NCBI RefSeq assembly: GCF_004364635.1
Contig: NZ_SOAX01000001.1
Coordinates: 1 to 64,000 of the forward strand
Reading direction: 5' to 3'
DNA: 64,000 nt
Source: Halospina denitrificans
Lineage (GTDB): Bacteria > Pseudomonadota > Gammaproteobacteria > Pseudomonadales > Oleiphilaceae
In this document: in pieces, positions 1 through 6,105 of the stretch
Position numbering within the stretch: position 1 is the first letter of the stretch
Layout: each line of letters begins with the position of its first letter
Made by a program: the position numbers and the translations under genes
The notes under the pieces: generated by a model
What the model was told of the DNA's origin: nothing
Databases searched by the model: none
What the model saw: the letters and a program-made list of their open reading frames with translations, nothing else

Positions 1-30
1 GTCGTAGTTGTAGGGCTTGAATCGGGGCAT
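1..30 (-). CDS. Start of a probable IS transposase, cut by the window edge
   Basis: An ATG at 30-28 on the minus strand opens a frame reading MPRFKPYNYD before the window ends. It is preceded by a good ribosome binding site (AAGGAG on the minus strand, 44-39) with 8-nt spacing. The M-x-RFK-x-Y-x-Y start is typical of IS1182-type transposases, as known to me. Only ten residues are visible, so the family call is tentative. The gene lies in cassette 7, which would mean an IS has inserted into the array or been captured with it. Confidence 0.4.
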   Translation of the reverse strand, partial: MPRFKPYNYD

Positions 31-86
31 GCGAACGGCTCCTTGTTGCTCGGTGCCAGCCTATCAAATCGGGGGTTTTTCTACAG

Positions 87-146
87 TCTCAACGCCAATG
101 CGCACCGGCGCACTTTAGTGCGTCCGCGTGGCGCGACTTGTTAGGC
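87..146 (-). other. attC site of cassette 6
   Basis: The site is bounded by TCTCAAC (87-93, the first core of cassette 7) and GTTAGGC (140-146, the R'' core of cassette 6). Its 60 bp fold on themselves around a short loop near 111-122 (CGCACT/AGTGCG). GTTAGGC is the exact complement of the GCCTAAC that opens cassette 6 at 902-908. Confidence 0.85.
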
Positions 147-168
147 GCTTTATAATTCAAACTCCACA

Positions 169-888
169 TCACAGCTTTGCCAAGTCATCTATGAGTTGTG
201 GGTTCCGACTCATGAAATTGAGGTACGACCGACCTAATTTAGATAGGGTATAACCACCGCATTCATCCACTAACAAGCCAGTGCTGACGGGATACGAAAC
301 ATACTTAACCCAATCCCAGCCTTCAAAGCCATCACCTACGAATTTTTTGATCTCATCGAAATGTTTCTGCAGACCTTCCCTTGATATGTAGTTGTTATTT
401 TCGGACATGATTGAGAACAAATTAAATTGAGACCTAAACAATACTTTATTTATATCTGAAAACTGAATTGCGCTCTGAAGCAGAGATATTTCTTTGGCGA
501 GAATCTCCCGTTCCTCCTCGCTTGAGAGGTCAAGTGCCTGCAAATGTGTTAAGACCCCTTCGTAAATTTCCTCACTCAGCTCCGTAACTGCTTTTGAATG
601 CCTATCTCTAATGGCTTCAATAGTCATGCTTTCAGGTAGTGCGGCTGAGCTGGTTCCCATCGACTCTTTGGTTTCAGATGACTGCTTGGCGGCCACGAAC
701 TTTGCCGAAATACCAGTGGTCGTTGCAGATACCTCTGAAACCGAATTCCTAGACAGAAAGTTGCGGACAGAATCTGCGATGCTGGATCGAAATCTCAGCG
801 CGATTAACAGCACAACTACCGGCCAAGCGAGAGCGTTGATAATCTCGACAATTACTTGGGGAGTCCATGTACAAGCAAGATCTTCCAT
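169..888 (-). CDS. Cassette 6: unknown membrane-anchored protein
   Basis: This 239-residue protein is not recognised. One hydrophobic segment near residues 13-31 (IVEIINALAWPVVVLLIAL) suggests an N-terminal membrane anchor with the rest in the cytoplasm. A Ser/Thr-rich linker (about 45-90) follows, then a helical acidic region (about 95-140) and a mixed C-terminal domain (about 165-235) with a short winged-helix-like stretch. The start lies 14 bases inside the attC that precedes the cassette and the stop lies 22 bases before its own attC, so the gene fills the cassette. Its base composition is more AT-rich than that of the chromosomal genes to the right, as is usual for captured cassettes. 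Confidence 0.8.
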   Translation of the reverse strand: MEDLACTWTPQVIVEIINALAWPVVVLLIALRFRSSIADSVRNFLSRNSVSEVSATTTGISAKFVAAKQSSETKESMGTSSAALPESMTIEAIRDRHSKAVTELSEEIYEGVLTHLQALDLSSEEEREILAKEISLLQSAIQFSDINKVLFRSQFNLFSIMSENNNYISREGLQKHFDEIKKFVGDGFEGWDWVKYVSYPVSTGLLVDECGGYTLSKLGRSYLNFMSRNPQLIDDLAKL

Positions 889-901
889 CTGGTTTCCTTA
901 C

Positions 902-973
902 GCCTAACGTTGACGCTCAGCCGACGCTGAACCGCGCAGCGGTTGAGTGGTCGGCTGGAGCACCTTGTTGGGC
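902..973 (-). other. attC site of cassette 5
   Basis: A 72-bp site with fully canonical cores: GCCTAAC (902-908) and GTTGGGC (967-973). The inner part forms a strong hairpin around CCGCGCAGCGG near 931-941. GTTGGGC matches, as its complement, the GCCCAAC that opens cassette 5 at 1879-1885. Confidence 0.95.
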
Positions 974-1837
974 GGGATTGGACGACAAGTACTCCTGAGC
1001 CGCGATGTCGTGCGACGGTAAGATAACGAGCTCCGGTAAATGCCGCTTGAGCTCACGTACCTTTTCATACGAGTCAAGCAGTTGAGCCTTGTTTCCCGTA
1101 CCAGGTAGTTGATCCTTCATCAGCAACTCCGCTTCGTATGCCAGGTCACCGATCAGCAGCACTGGTGCTCTGCCCTTGATTCTTGCCAACATGGAAATCG
1201 ACCCCGGCGTATGCCCAGGCGTAGGCAGCAGGATCAGCGAGCCGTCATTCATGACGTCATGACAGCCTCCAAACGGTGCCAGAAGAGGATCATCAGTGTG
1301 CTCGAAATCCACCACCTGCCACCGGGCGCCGGGACGCTGCACATGCTCCCCGAAGATAAAGTCTCTCTCCGGGTGAGGCCCAGACAGTTGAGCCCACTCG
1401 TTACGACTGACAAGAAGATCTGCCTGCGGCACCTCTGCAATGCCTCCGACATGATCAAAGTGCAAGTGCGAGACGACGACCTTGCGGACATCAGCGACAT
1501 CGAACCCCAAACCAGCAAGCTTGTTTGTTAGCGTCTCCTCTGCTCGCATCGTGAGCCGAAACAGCCTGCGCATAAAAAATCGCCCGATACGGCTATCCAC
1601 ATACGTCGGGTTCGTCAGCACGGCTGTATCCAGCCCGGCATCGAATAAAATCAAACCTTCGGGATGCTCGAGCACAAAGACGTTGATTGGCACTTCGACC
1701 CAGTTGCGCGAGAACAGGACCCACCACATCTGCGGGAGTCTGGTTCCATATCGATGTTCCGTGTGGATGCTCCCGGTACCCGTAGAAAAGACGTGCAGTC
1801 CTCCAATAGGGCTATGTTCCTCGGCCATTGGTGACAT
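917..1837 (-). CDS. Cassette 5: metallo-beta-lactamase-fold hydrolase, AHL-lactonase-like
   Basis: This 306-residue protein carries the zinc-ligand set of the MBL superfamily: HLHFDHVGG (about residues 124-132), a His in PTPGHTPGS, an Asp in IGDLAYE and a late His in PSHD. The overall layout, with an N-terminal strand region ending in ILFDAGL before the HxHxDH site, is that of the N-acyl-homoserine-lactonase group (AiiA/AttM-like). Related members cleave other lactones or esters, so the substrate is open. No signal peptide is seen, so it is probably cytosolic. ATG at 1837 or at 1828 could be the start; GGGAG lies just upstream. The last 18 residues are coded by the attC (917-973), so the C-terminal tail comes from the recombination site. 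Confidence 0.85.
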   Translation of the reverse strand: MSPMAEEHSPIGGLHVFSTGTGSIHTEHRYGTRLPQMWWVLFSRNWVEVPINVFVLEHPEGLILFDAGLDTAVLTNPTYVDSRIGRFFMRRLFRLTMRAEETLTNKLAGLGFDVADVRKVVVSHLHFDHVGGIAEVPQADLLVSRNEWAQLSGPHPERDFIFGEHVQRPGARWQVVDFEHTDDPLLAPFGGCHDVMNDGSLILLPTPGHTPGSISMLARIKGRAPVLLIGDLAYEAELLMKDQLPGTGNKAQLLDSYEKVRELKRHLPELVILPSHDIAAQEYLSSNPAQQGAPADHSTAARFSVG

Positions 1838-1878
1838 TTCTCCCTTTTCGCACCCCTGATTTCGGGTGGGTCAGTTGC

Positions 1879-1937
1879 GCCCAACGCAGAGCTAACGTGC
1901 GCCGCTTGCGGCGTCACCGCTAAGCGCCTTGTTAGCA
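1879..1937 (-). other. attC site of cassette 4
   Basis: A short 59-bp site bounded by GCCCAAC (1879-1885) and GTTAGCA (1931-1937), with an inner hairpin around GCCGCTTGCGGC. GTTAGCA is complementary to the TGCTAAC that opens cassette 4 (2473-2479). The last part of brnA is coded inside this site. Confidence 0.92.
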
Positions 1938-2161
1938 GCATCAGCTTCCAGGCGCTCAACCAACCAGACCTTGATAATCGACTGTCTTGTGACGCCTATT
2001 CGGGCTGCTTCACGATCCAACGCCTCAACAACCCAGGACGGAAAATCAACATTGATACGCTTCTGTTCCTGGTTCACCCGGCGTGCTGTCGAAAGGTCCA
2101 GATCGTCAACGACATCTTCCTTATCCGCATCAAACTTTTCCTCGAACTCTTCAGCATTCAT
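1892..2161 (-). CDS. brnA: Cassette 4: BrnA-type antitoxin
   Basis: An 89-residue protein of the BrnA antitoxin family (ribbon-helix-helix DNA binding). The conserved part RINVDFPSWVVEALDREAA and RIGVTRQSIIKVWLVERL near residues 35-75 is the RHH core. The acidic N-terminal half would contact the toxin. In this family the antitoxin neutralises BrnT and represses the operon together with it. The gene lies downstream of brnT and overlaps it by 11 bases, the usual brnT-brnA order. The last 15 or so residues (after ADAA) are translated from the attC, so the antitoxin tail depends on the recombination site. Confidence 0.85.
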   Translation of the reverse strand: MNAEEFEEKFDADKEDVVDDLDLSTARRVNQEQKRINVDFPSWVVEALDREAARIGVTRQSIIKVWLVERLEADAANKALSGDAASGAR

Positions 2162-2414
2162 ACAGCTCTACCTCTCTCTTGCGAGCCCGCCTGACAGAGA
2201 TCAGGCGGATTCGACCTTCTCTATAGGTAACGACAGCAGACCAATGCTTTGCTCCGATCCGGCCAATGATAAGAAAGCGCAGTTCGCCTTCTGTTTTAGC
2301 CTGAATTTCCAAAAGATCGGGGTCTTGCCAGAGCTCTTGCGCCGCCTCGAAGCCAATGCCGTGCTTCAAAAGATTGGCCCTGCTCTTTTCGTCGTCGAAC
2401 TCGAATTCTTCCAT
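2151..2414 (-). CDS. brnT: Cassette 4: BrnT-type ribonuclease toxin
   Basis: An 87-residue protein with the hallmarks of BrnT: FEFDDEKSRANLLKHGIGF at the start, a central LRFLIIGRI strand, and RLISVRRARKREVELYE at the end. BrnT is a RelE-like fold RNase that stops translation when its antitoxin is lost. ATG at 2414 is the only good start. The pair makes the cassette addictive, a known way in which integron arrays are stabilised. A promoter-like pair lies directly upstream in the cassette, so expression need not rely on the integron promoter. Confidence 0.88.
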   Translation of the reverse strand: MEEFEFDDEKSRANLLKHGIGFEAAQELWQDPDLLEIQAKTEGELRFLIIGRIGAKHWSAVVTYREGRIRLISVRRARKREVELYEC

Positions 2415-2420
2415 GAGTAT

Positions 2421-2449
2421 AAATTATCCCTTTTTTACTCATTAGGCAA
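2421..2449 (-). promoter_or_regulatory. Cassette-borne promoter for brnTA
   Basis: On the minus strand TTGCCT (2449-2444) and TAATTT (2426-2421) are spaced by 17 bases. The predicted start falls at or next to the brnT ATG (2414), so the transcript could be leaderless. The match to the sigma-70 consensus is moderate. Confidence 0.4.
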
Positions 2450-2472
2450 GATCATGGAGGGGTAGGTACAGC

Positions 2473-2550
2473 TGCTAACGCCCGGCTCACGCGCCGGTTT
2501 GGAGCCGCGAAGCGGCGGAAAATCGGTCGCTGTGCAGCCGATTGTTAACT
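2473..2550 (-). other. attC site of cassette 3
   Basis: A 78-bp site from TGCTAAC (2473-2479) to GTTAACT (2544-2550), with an inner CCGCGAAGCGG hairpin. GTTAACT complements the AGTTAAC that opens cassette 3 (3307-3313). The TAA stop of the cassette gene lies in the R'' core itself. Confidence 0.9.
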
Positions 2551-3297
2551 GTTGATGCTCAACGTCAGCGGTACGTGGTCACTTATTGAAATCCACTCGT
2601 CGTGTTGACCGACCTGCAAATTACATTCTTCTGCAACGTCTGACGAGGTGAAAACGTAGTCAATGTGATAGGCCTTCTCGCGGTTCCGCTGCAAGAAAAA
2701 TGTCGGGCTGGTCTCATTGCCCTGTTCTTCCTCGAAGACTCGATGATACTGGCTCTTGAAACCCATCTCACTAAGCTCGGCAACTACGTCCGAGTGATTC
2801 CACCAGCGGTCCGGCTTATCCCAGCGCACATTGCTATTAAAATCACCGAGAATGACTGTCTTTGGCCCGCTAAGATCGTCACGGTGAATCTGAAGGTACT
2901 TCCAGAATTGCCCCATGTAGCCAAATGCTTCTTCATTGCGCCCCTTCGTCCAGACGGCCAGCACGGTGAAATCTCTATTGATAGTGAAAGGGAGAAAAAG
3001 CCTGAGATCCTCCGTGCTCCAATTCAGTGTTTCACTTTTGCTGAAAAGCCCAGGGACGGAAAAGCTGCCACTCCAATTTAACTTTTCGACTCGATGACCG
3101 TTTCGCGGAAAAATGCCGATGCCGCGACTTTTTGACTCGCCCACCCACAGGTAAGAACCGGCCCACTCTCTATATTCGGGGGTCGACAGCGCAGGATCTT
3201 CACATTCCTGAACCACCAAGACATCAGCTCGCAAGCTATCTGCTTCTGCAAGCTTTCGTCTGAGTGCGCCATTACAGTTCCAGGTTACGACTTTCAT
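2545..3297 (-). CDS. Cassette 3: endonuclease/exonuclease/phosphatase-family protein
   Basis: A 250-residue protein of the DNase I-like EEP fold. It starts [15 protein letters not shown], has the metal-binding Glu in [10 protein letters not shown] (about 30-40), the Asp-Asn pair in VILGDFNSN (about 150), and ends with the catalytic SDHVPL motif. All expected active-site residues are present, so it should be an active Mg-dependent phosphodiesterase, but the fold covers DNA nucleases, RNases and phosphoinositide phosphatases and the substrate cannot be told. The start at 3297 was chosen because the fold begins there and it lies 9 bases after the cassette boundary. The longer frame upstream runs through the attC. 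No signal peptide is seen. Confidence 0.85.
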   Translation of the reverse strand: MKVVTWNCNGALRRKLAEADSLRADVLVVQECEDPALSTPEYREWAGSYLWVGESKSRGIGIFPRNGHRVEKLNWSGSFSVPGLFSKSETLNWSTEDLRLFLPFTINRDFTVLAVWTKGRNEEAFGYMGQFWKYLQIHRDDLSGPKTVILGDFNSNVRWDKPDRWWNHSDVVAELSEMGFKSQYHRVFEEEQGNETSPTFFLQRNREKAYHIDYVFTSSDVAEECNLQVGQHDEWISISDHVPLTLSINS

Positions 3298-3306
3298 AGA
3301 TAAGAC

Positions 3307-3396
3307 AGTTAACGCAGAGGTAACCGGCGCCGGAGCGACAGCGTAGGGGACCAAAAGCGGCACGCTTTTGGCGTCCGGTTGACCGACTTGTTAGTG
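3307..3396 (-). other. attC site of cassette 2
   Basis: A 90-bp site, the longest here, from AGTTAAC (3307-3313) to GTTAGTG (3390-3396). A hairpin around CCAAAAGCGG/CGCTTTTGG forms its centre. GTTAGTG complements the CACTAAC that opens cassette 2 (3730-3736). Confidence 0.88.
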
Positions 3397-3732
3397 GCAG
3401 GCCCTACGGGAGCACGCTCCCCGCCAATAAACAACAACCGCCCACTCCGTTGCCCCTGCACCGGCTACCGCCGATGCTCCGTGATTGAAACCACCGCCAG
3501 CGTTGCGGTGAACGAACCTGAACTCAAAGGTAACCGATCTGCAACTGGCTTGCGCCGAACAGCCCCACGACTGTGGCACCCACTTCTCTAACCAGGCCGA
3601 ACTCAGCTGAGCTACCAACTCCCTCTCCGATGCTGACGGCCTTGGCCGAGCAACGACATTTCCGGCTTTCTGACAACCTTCCGCCAAGGCCCTTGGCACA
3701 CGGCCAACGAAAGGCCCGGAGCCACAGCCCAC
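3391..3732 (-). CDS. Cassette 2: doubtful ORF
   Basis: A frame of about 113 residues fills cassette 2. It would start at GTG 3732, next to the cassette boundary, and stops at a TAA inside its own attC core (3391-3393). The protein (VGCGSGPFVGRVPRALAEG...) is rich in Gly, Ala, Arg and Trp, matches no family known to me and has no clear ribosome binding site. Cassettes without a real gene are known, so this may be a non-coding cassette that is open by chance. Confidence 0.35.
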   Translation of the reverse strand: MGCGSGPFVGRVPRALAEGCQKAGNVVARPRPSASERELVAQLSSAWLEKWVPQSWGCSAQASCRSVTFEFRFVHRNAGGGFNHGASAVAGAGATEWAVVVYWRGACSRRACH

Positions 3733-3801
3733 TAACGCCAAGATAAACCGCCGGTTCTGCGTGGAACGCAGTACCGGTCGGTTTTCATCTACTGGTTAAA
3801 T
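3730..3801 (-). other. attC site of cassette 1
   Basis: A 72-bp site from CACTAAC (3730-3736) to GTTAAAT (3795-3801), with the inner stem AACCGCCGGTT...ACCGGTCGGTT and loop near 3755-3762. GTTAAAT complements the ATTTAAC at the attI junction (4695-4701). Confidence 0.92.
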
Positions 3802-4667
3802 TTTTCAAGTCGCTCCAAGGCCTCTTGAGCCTCGGTTATTCCTCCAGCAGCTGCTTTCTCCATCCACTGAACACCTGCTTCATAATCCTCGTAACCCATC
3901 CACCCATCAATCAACGCTAATCCACAGTTATACTGAGCGGGTGGATACCCTTTTTGAGCAGCCTTCTCAAAGAACTCTCCAGCTTTGGCGCTGTCCTGAG
4001 GCACAAAAAGACCTTCCAAGTGCATAGTCCCAAGATTGTATTCTGCGTACATTCTCAACTTGCCATTCTTACTGGCAGCTTTCTCAAAGTATCGATAAGC
4101 CTTCTCATGGTCTTCTTTTACCCCTTTCCCATCCGAATATCGGGCACCAAGCTCGATCAAGCCCTGCTCGCTACCCAACACCTCCAACTCCTTTAGGTGA
4201 CGGATGGCTCTGGCCTCGCTGTGCTCCTCATTAGCGTCAGCCATTATCCGGTGATAAAAGATTCTGAATTTGGTCATAAGACCACTGGGCATGAGTCTGG
4301 CCAAAACTCCGCGAGCCACCGGAACATTATTGCGACGCAGGCATGGGATGCTCTTGATAGGACCAAATGAAGGTCGGCAATGGGTCCACTGTAATTTACG
4401 GTCAGTGACTGAGGCCCCACAGCTTTTACAAAGTAGCCGTGTCTTATGGAGCTTTCCCGACAAGCCCAGAGCGCCAATAAGAAAGAATCCACCTAGGAGG
4501 GAAACCCCTGCGCTTACTTGCAGAAATAAAACACCAACACCACCCAAGAACAGGATGAAGCGCAGTAAGAAAATAGCGATGTTCTCAAAATCCAGCGGGA
4601 GCACCCAATTGGTGTCACCACCGCAGCTGAGACAACGCACCCCTTTATCCTTTTCTTGCGCTTCCAA
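3789..4667 (-). CDS. Cassette 1: Sel1-repeat protein with a split zinc ribbon and membrane segments
   Basis: A 292-residue protein. The N-terminal third has two Cys pairs (CLSCGG at about 13-18 and CKSCG at about 80-84) flanking a hydrophobic hairpin (about 28-70), like a zinc ribbon interrupted by two membrane helices. The C-terminal part (about 150-285) has three to four Sel1-type repeats, with signatures such as YSDGKGVKEDHEKAYRYFEKAA and a GYPPAQYNCGLALIDG unit. Sel1 repeats bind partner proteins. It is the first cassette, next to attI, so it should be the most strongly expressed. The frame starts at TTG 4667; no better start in frame is present. The TAG stop touches the attC. Confidence 0.75.
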   Translation of the reverse strand: MEAQEKDKGVRCLSCGGDTNWVLPLDFENIAIFLLRFILFLGGVGVLFLQVSAGVSLLGGFFLIGALGLSGKLHKTRLLCKSCGASVTDRKLQWTHCRPSFGPIKSIPCLRRNNVPVARGVLARLMPSGLMTKFRIFYHRIMADANEEHSEARAIRHLKELEVLGSEQGLIELGARYSDGKGVKEDHEKAYRYFEKAASKNGKLRMYAEYNLGTMHLEGLFVPQDSAKAGEFFEKAAQKGYPPAQYNCGLALIDGWMGYEDYEAGVQWMEKAAAGGITEAQEALERLEKFNQ

Positions 4668-4838
4668 GGTTCACCATGTGGGTGTGATCTACAAATTTAA
4701 CAGGTAATGGTTAGAACTCTTTATTATCGATATTCGTGACGTCGGTATAGCGCCAGTTTCTTCTATCGGAGATTCTGACGCAAACCCGTTAACAAATAGC
4801 ACCTTAGCGCAGAATCCTGGATCGTGCTGTGTAATCGT

Positions 4839-4868
4839 TTGACTTCTCGCTTTTGCTCTTTCAATAAT
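4839..4868 (+). promoter_or_regulatory. Candidate intI promoter
   Basis: TTGACT (4839-4844) and AATAAT (4863-4868) with an 18-base spacer, directly followed by the LexA box. The -10 is weak. Confidence 0.45.
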
Positions 4869-4887
4869 ACTGTATACTTGACCAGTA
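4868..4887 (+). promoter_or_regulatory. LexA (SOS) box of intI
   Basis: CTGTATACTTGACCAG at 4870-4885 is a CTG-N10-CAG box. With the flanking bases it reads TACTG...CAGTA, matching the outer positions of the gammaproteobacterial LexA consensus. It sits over the end of the promoter, 18 bases before the intI ATG. Bound LexA would block transcription. SOS control of integron integrases is established in other integrons. Confidence 0.8.
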
Positions 4888-4904
4888 TTAGGCAAGGAGG
4901 CGCC

Positions 4905-5873
4905 ATGGCATCAACGGGAAGCACCAACCTCAAACTACGCGACCAGGTCCGCCGGGTGATCCGGCTTAACCGATACAGCATTCGCACCGAACAGTCCTAC
5001 TGGTACTGGATTCGCTTCTATATACGCTTCCACGGGGTTCGTCATCCCCAGGAAATGGGCCCGAAGGAGATTCAGGAGTTCCTTACCTGGCTGGCGGTTG
5101 AACGCAACGTAGCAGCCGCCACCCAGAATCAGGCACTGAACGCTATTGTCTTTCTCTACGATAAAGTCCTGGGTATTCCCGTTGGTGATATCAGCGGCAC
5201 CACCCGAGCAAAGAGGCCTCCTCGACTCCCGGTGGTTCTCACCCATGATGAAGCCATGCGGCTTATCGCGGAGCTGTCGTCTCCCTACGATCTGATGGCC
5301 TCGCTGATGTACGGGGCGGGGCTGCGCGTTGTTGAATCGACGCGCCTTCGAATCAAGGACGTGGACTTCTCCCGGAGTATCATCACGGTCCGTGACGGTA
5401 AAGGTGGCAAGGACCGGACAACGTTACTCCCCGGCCCTCTTCTGGAAAAACTAAAGAACCATATGGGACGGATCCAGGCGGAGTGGAAAATGGCCAATCC
5501 TGATTACTGGGTTCCTGTAAGCCTTCCCTTTGCCCTCGCCAGAAAATACCCCAACGCCGGGCAGTCACTGGAATGGCAATGGCTGTTCCCATCCCATGAC
5601 TGCGTTCCCGATGAATCCGGCAACATTGTTCGTCACCACATCCACACCAGCAGTGTCCAGAAAGCGGTAAAAGCCGCGGTCAAACGGTCTGGCATCGGCA
5701 AGGCAGCGGGTTGTCACACCTTGAGACACACCTTTGCTACGGAGTTGCTCAGGCGGGGTAGCGATATCCGCACGGTTCAGGAACTATTGGGCCATTCGGA
5801 CATACGCACAACCCAGATCTACACGCATGTGCTTGGCCAGGGCTTTGCCGGGGTTTCGAGTCCGCTGGGCTGA
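4905..5873 (+). CDS. intI: Integron integrase (tyrosine recombinase)
   Basis: A 322-residue tyrosine recombinase, the usual length for IntI. The N-terminal SAM-like DNA-binding domain spans about 10-95. The catalytic set is complete: Arg in YGAGLRVVE, Lys-containing DGKGGKDR turn, HTLRH (His-x-x-Arg), LLGHSDIRTT (His) and the nucleophile Tyr in QIYTHV. The extra stretch ALARKYPNAGQSLEWQWLFP (about 205-225) is the IntI-specific patch that separates integron integrases from XerC/D. ATG 4905 is chosen because AAGGAGG lies 4-10 bases before it; the frame upstream runs through the LexA box. It catalyses attI x attC and attC x attC exchange, so the array should still be able to gain and lose cassettes. 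Confidence 0.97.
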   Translation: MASTGSTNLKLRDQVRRVIRLNRYSIRTEQSYWYWIRFYIRFHGVRHPQEMGPKEIQEFLTWLAVERNVAAATQNQALNAIVFLYDKVLGIPVGDISGTTRAKRPPRLPVVLTHDEAMRLIAELSSPYDLMASLMYGAGLRVVESTRLRIKDVDFSRSIITVRDGKGGKDRTTLLPGPLLEKLKNHMGRIQAEWKMANPDYWVPVSLPFALARKYPNAGQSLEWQWLFPSHDCVPDESGNIVRHHIHTSSVQKAVKAAVKRSGIGKAAGCHTLRHTFATELLRRGSDIRTVQELLGHSDIRTTQIYTHVLGQGFAGVSSPLG

Positions 5874-6105
5874 GTGGCTTTGTTCGGGCACGCTACCGCC
5901 CGGCGGACTTTAGTCACCGTTTAGTGAGCGTAGTTGGGCCCAAAACCCGGCGCAACCTGCCAGGACTGGGCTGTGACGACATTCCATCCAGGCACTCAGG
6001 CTCGTGCTGTCACAAAGCTTTACATCAATTCCAGTGGCATAACGCCAACCCTTTCCGGACAATATGGGCACTGTTTTCCACGCAACCGGATCAAGAACCG
6101 CTCCC

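Larger units (their letters stand above)
4695..4904 (-). other. attI region
   Basis: The stretch between the first cassette and intI. The crossover core reads ATTTAAC on the plus strand (4695-4701; GTTAAAT on the minus strand). The cassette promoter should lie here or in the start of intI, reading left, but no convincing -35/-10 pair in that direction was found. The intI promoter and LexA box fill its right end. Confidence 0.75.
1..5873. mobile_element. Chromosomal integron: intI plus leftward gene-cassette array
   Basis: The integrase gene (4905-5873) reads right and all cassettes lie to its left, reading left, which is the standard divergent layout. Cassette limits follow from the G/TT crossover point: cassette 1 is 3736-4700, cassette 2 is 3313-3735, cassette 3 is 2479-3312, cassette 4 is 1885-2478, cassette 5 is 908-1884, cassette 6 is 93-907, and cassette 7 starts at 92 and leaves the window. 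For cassettes 1-6 the first core and the R'' core of the same cassette's attC are exact complements (ATTTAAC/GTTAAAT, CACTAAC/GTTAGTG, AGTTAAC/GTTAACT, TGCTAAC/GTTAGCA, GCCCAAC/GTTGGGC, GCCTAAC/GTTAGGC). That is the mark of units that once circulated as closed cassettes. The attC lengths vary (59-90 bp), unlike the near-identical sites of Vibrio superintegrons. The left end of the array is outside the window. Confidence 0.95.

Noticed and set aside
3600-3630. A tRNA-like string on the minus strand (GTAGCTCAGCTGAG) in cassette 2
   Set aside because: It resembles a tRNA D-arm, but no acceptor stem, anticodon arm or T-arm can be built around it.
4701-4960. Integron cassette promoter (Pc) reading left
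   Set aside because: Several weak TTG... and TAT... pairs exist but none with a 16-18 base spacer and a fair match, so none is called.
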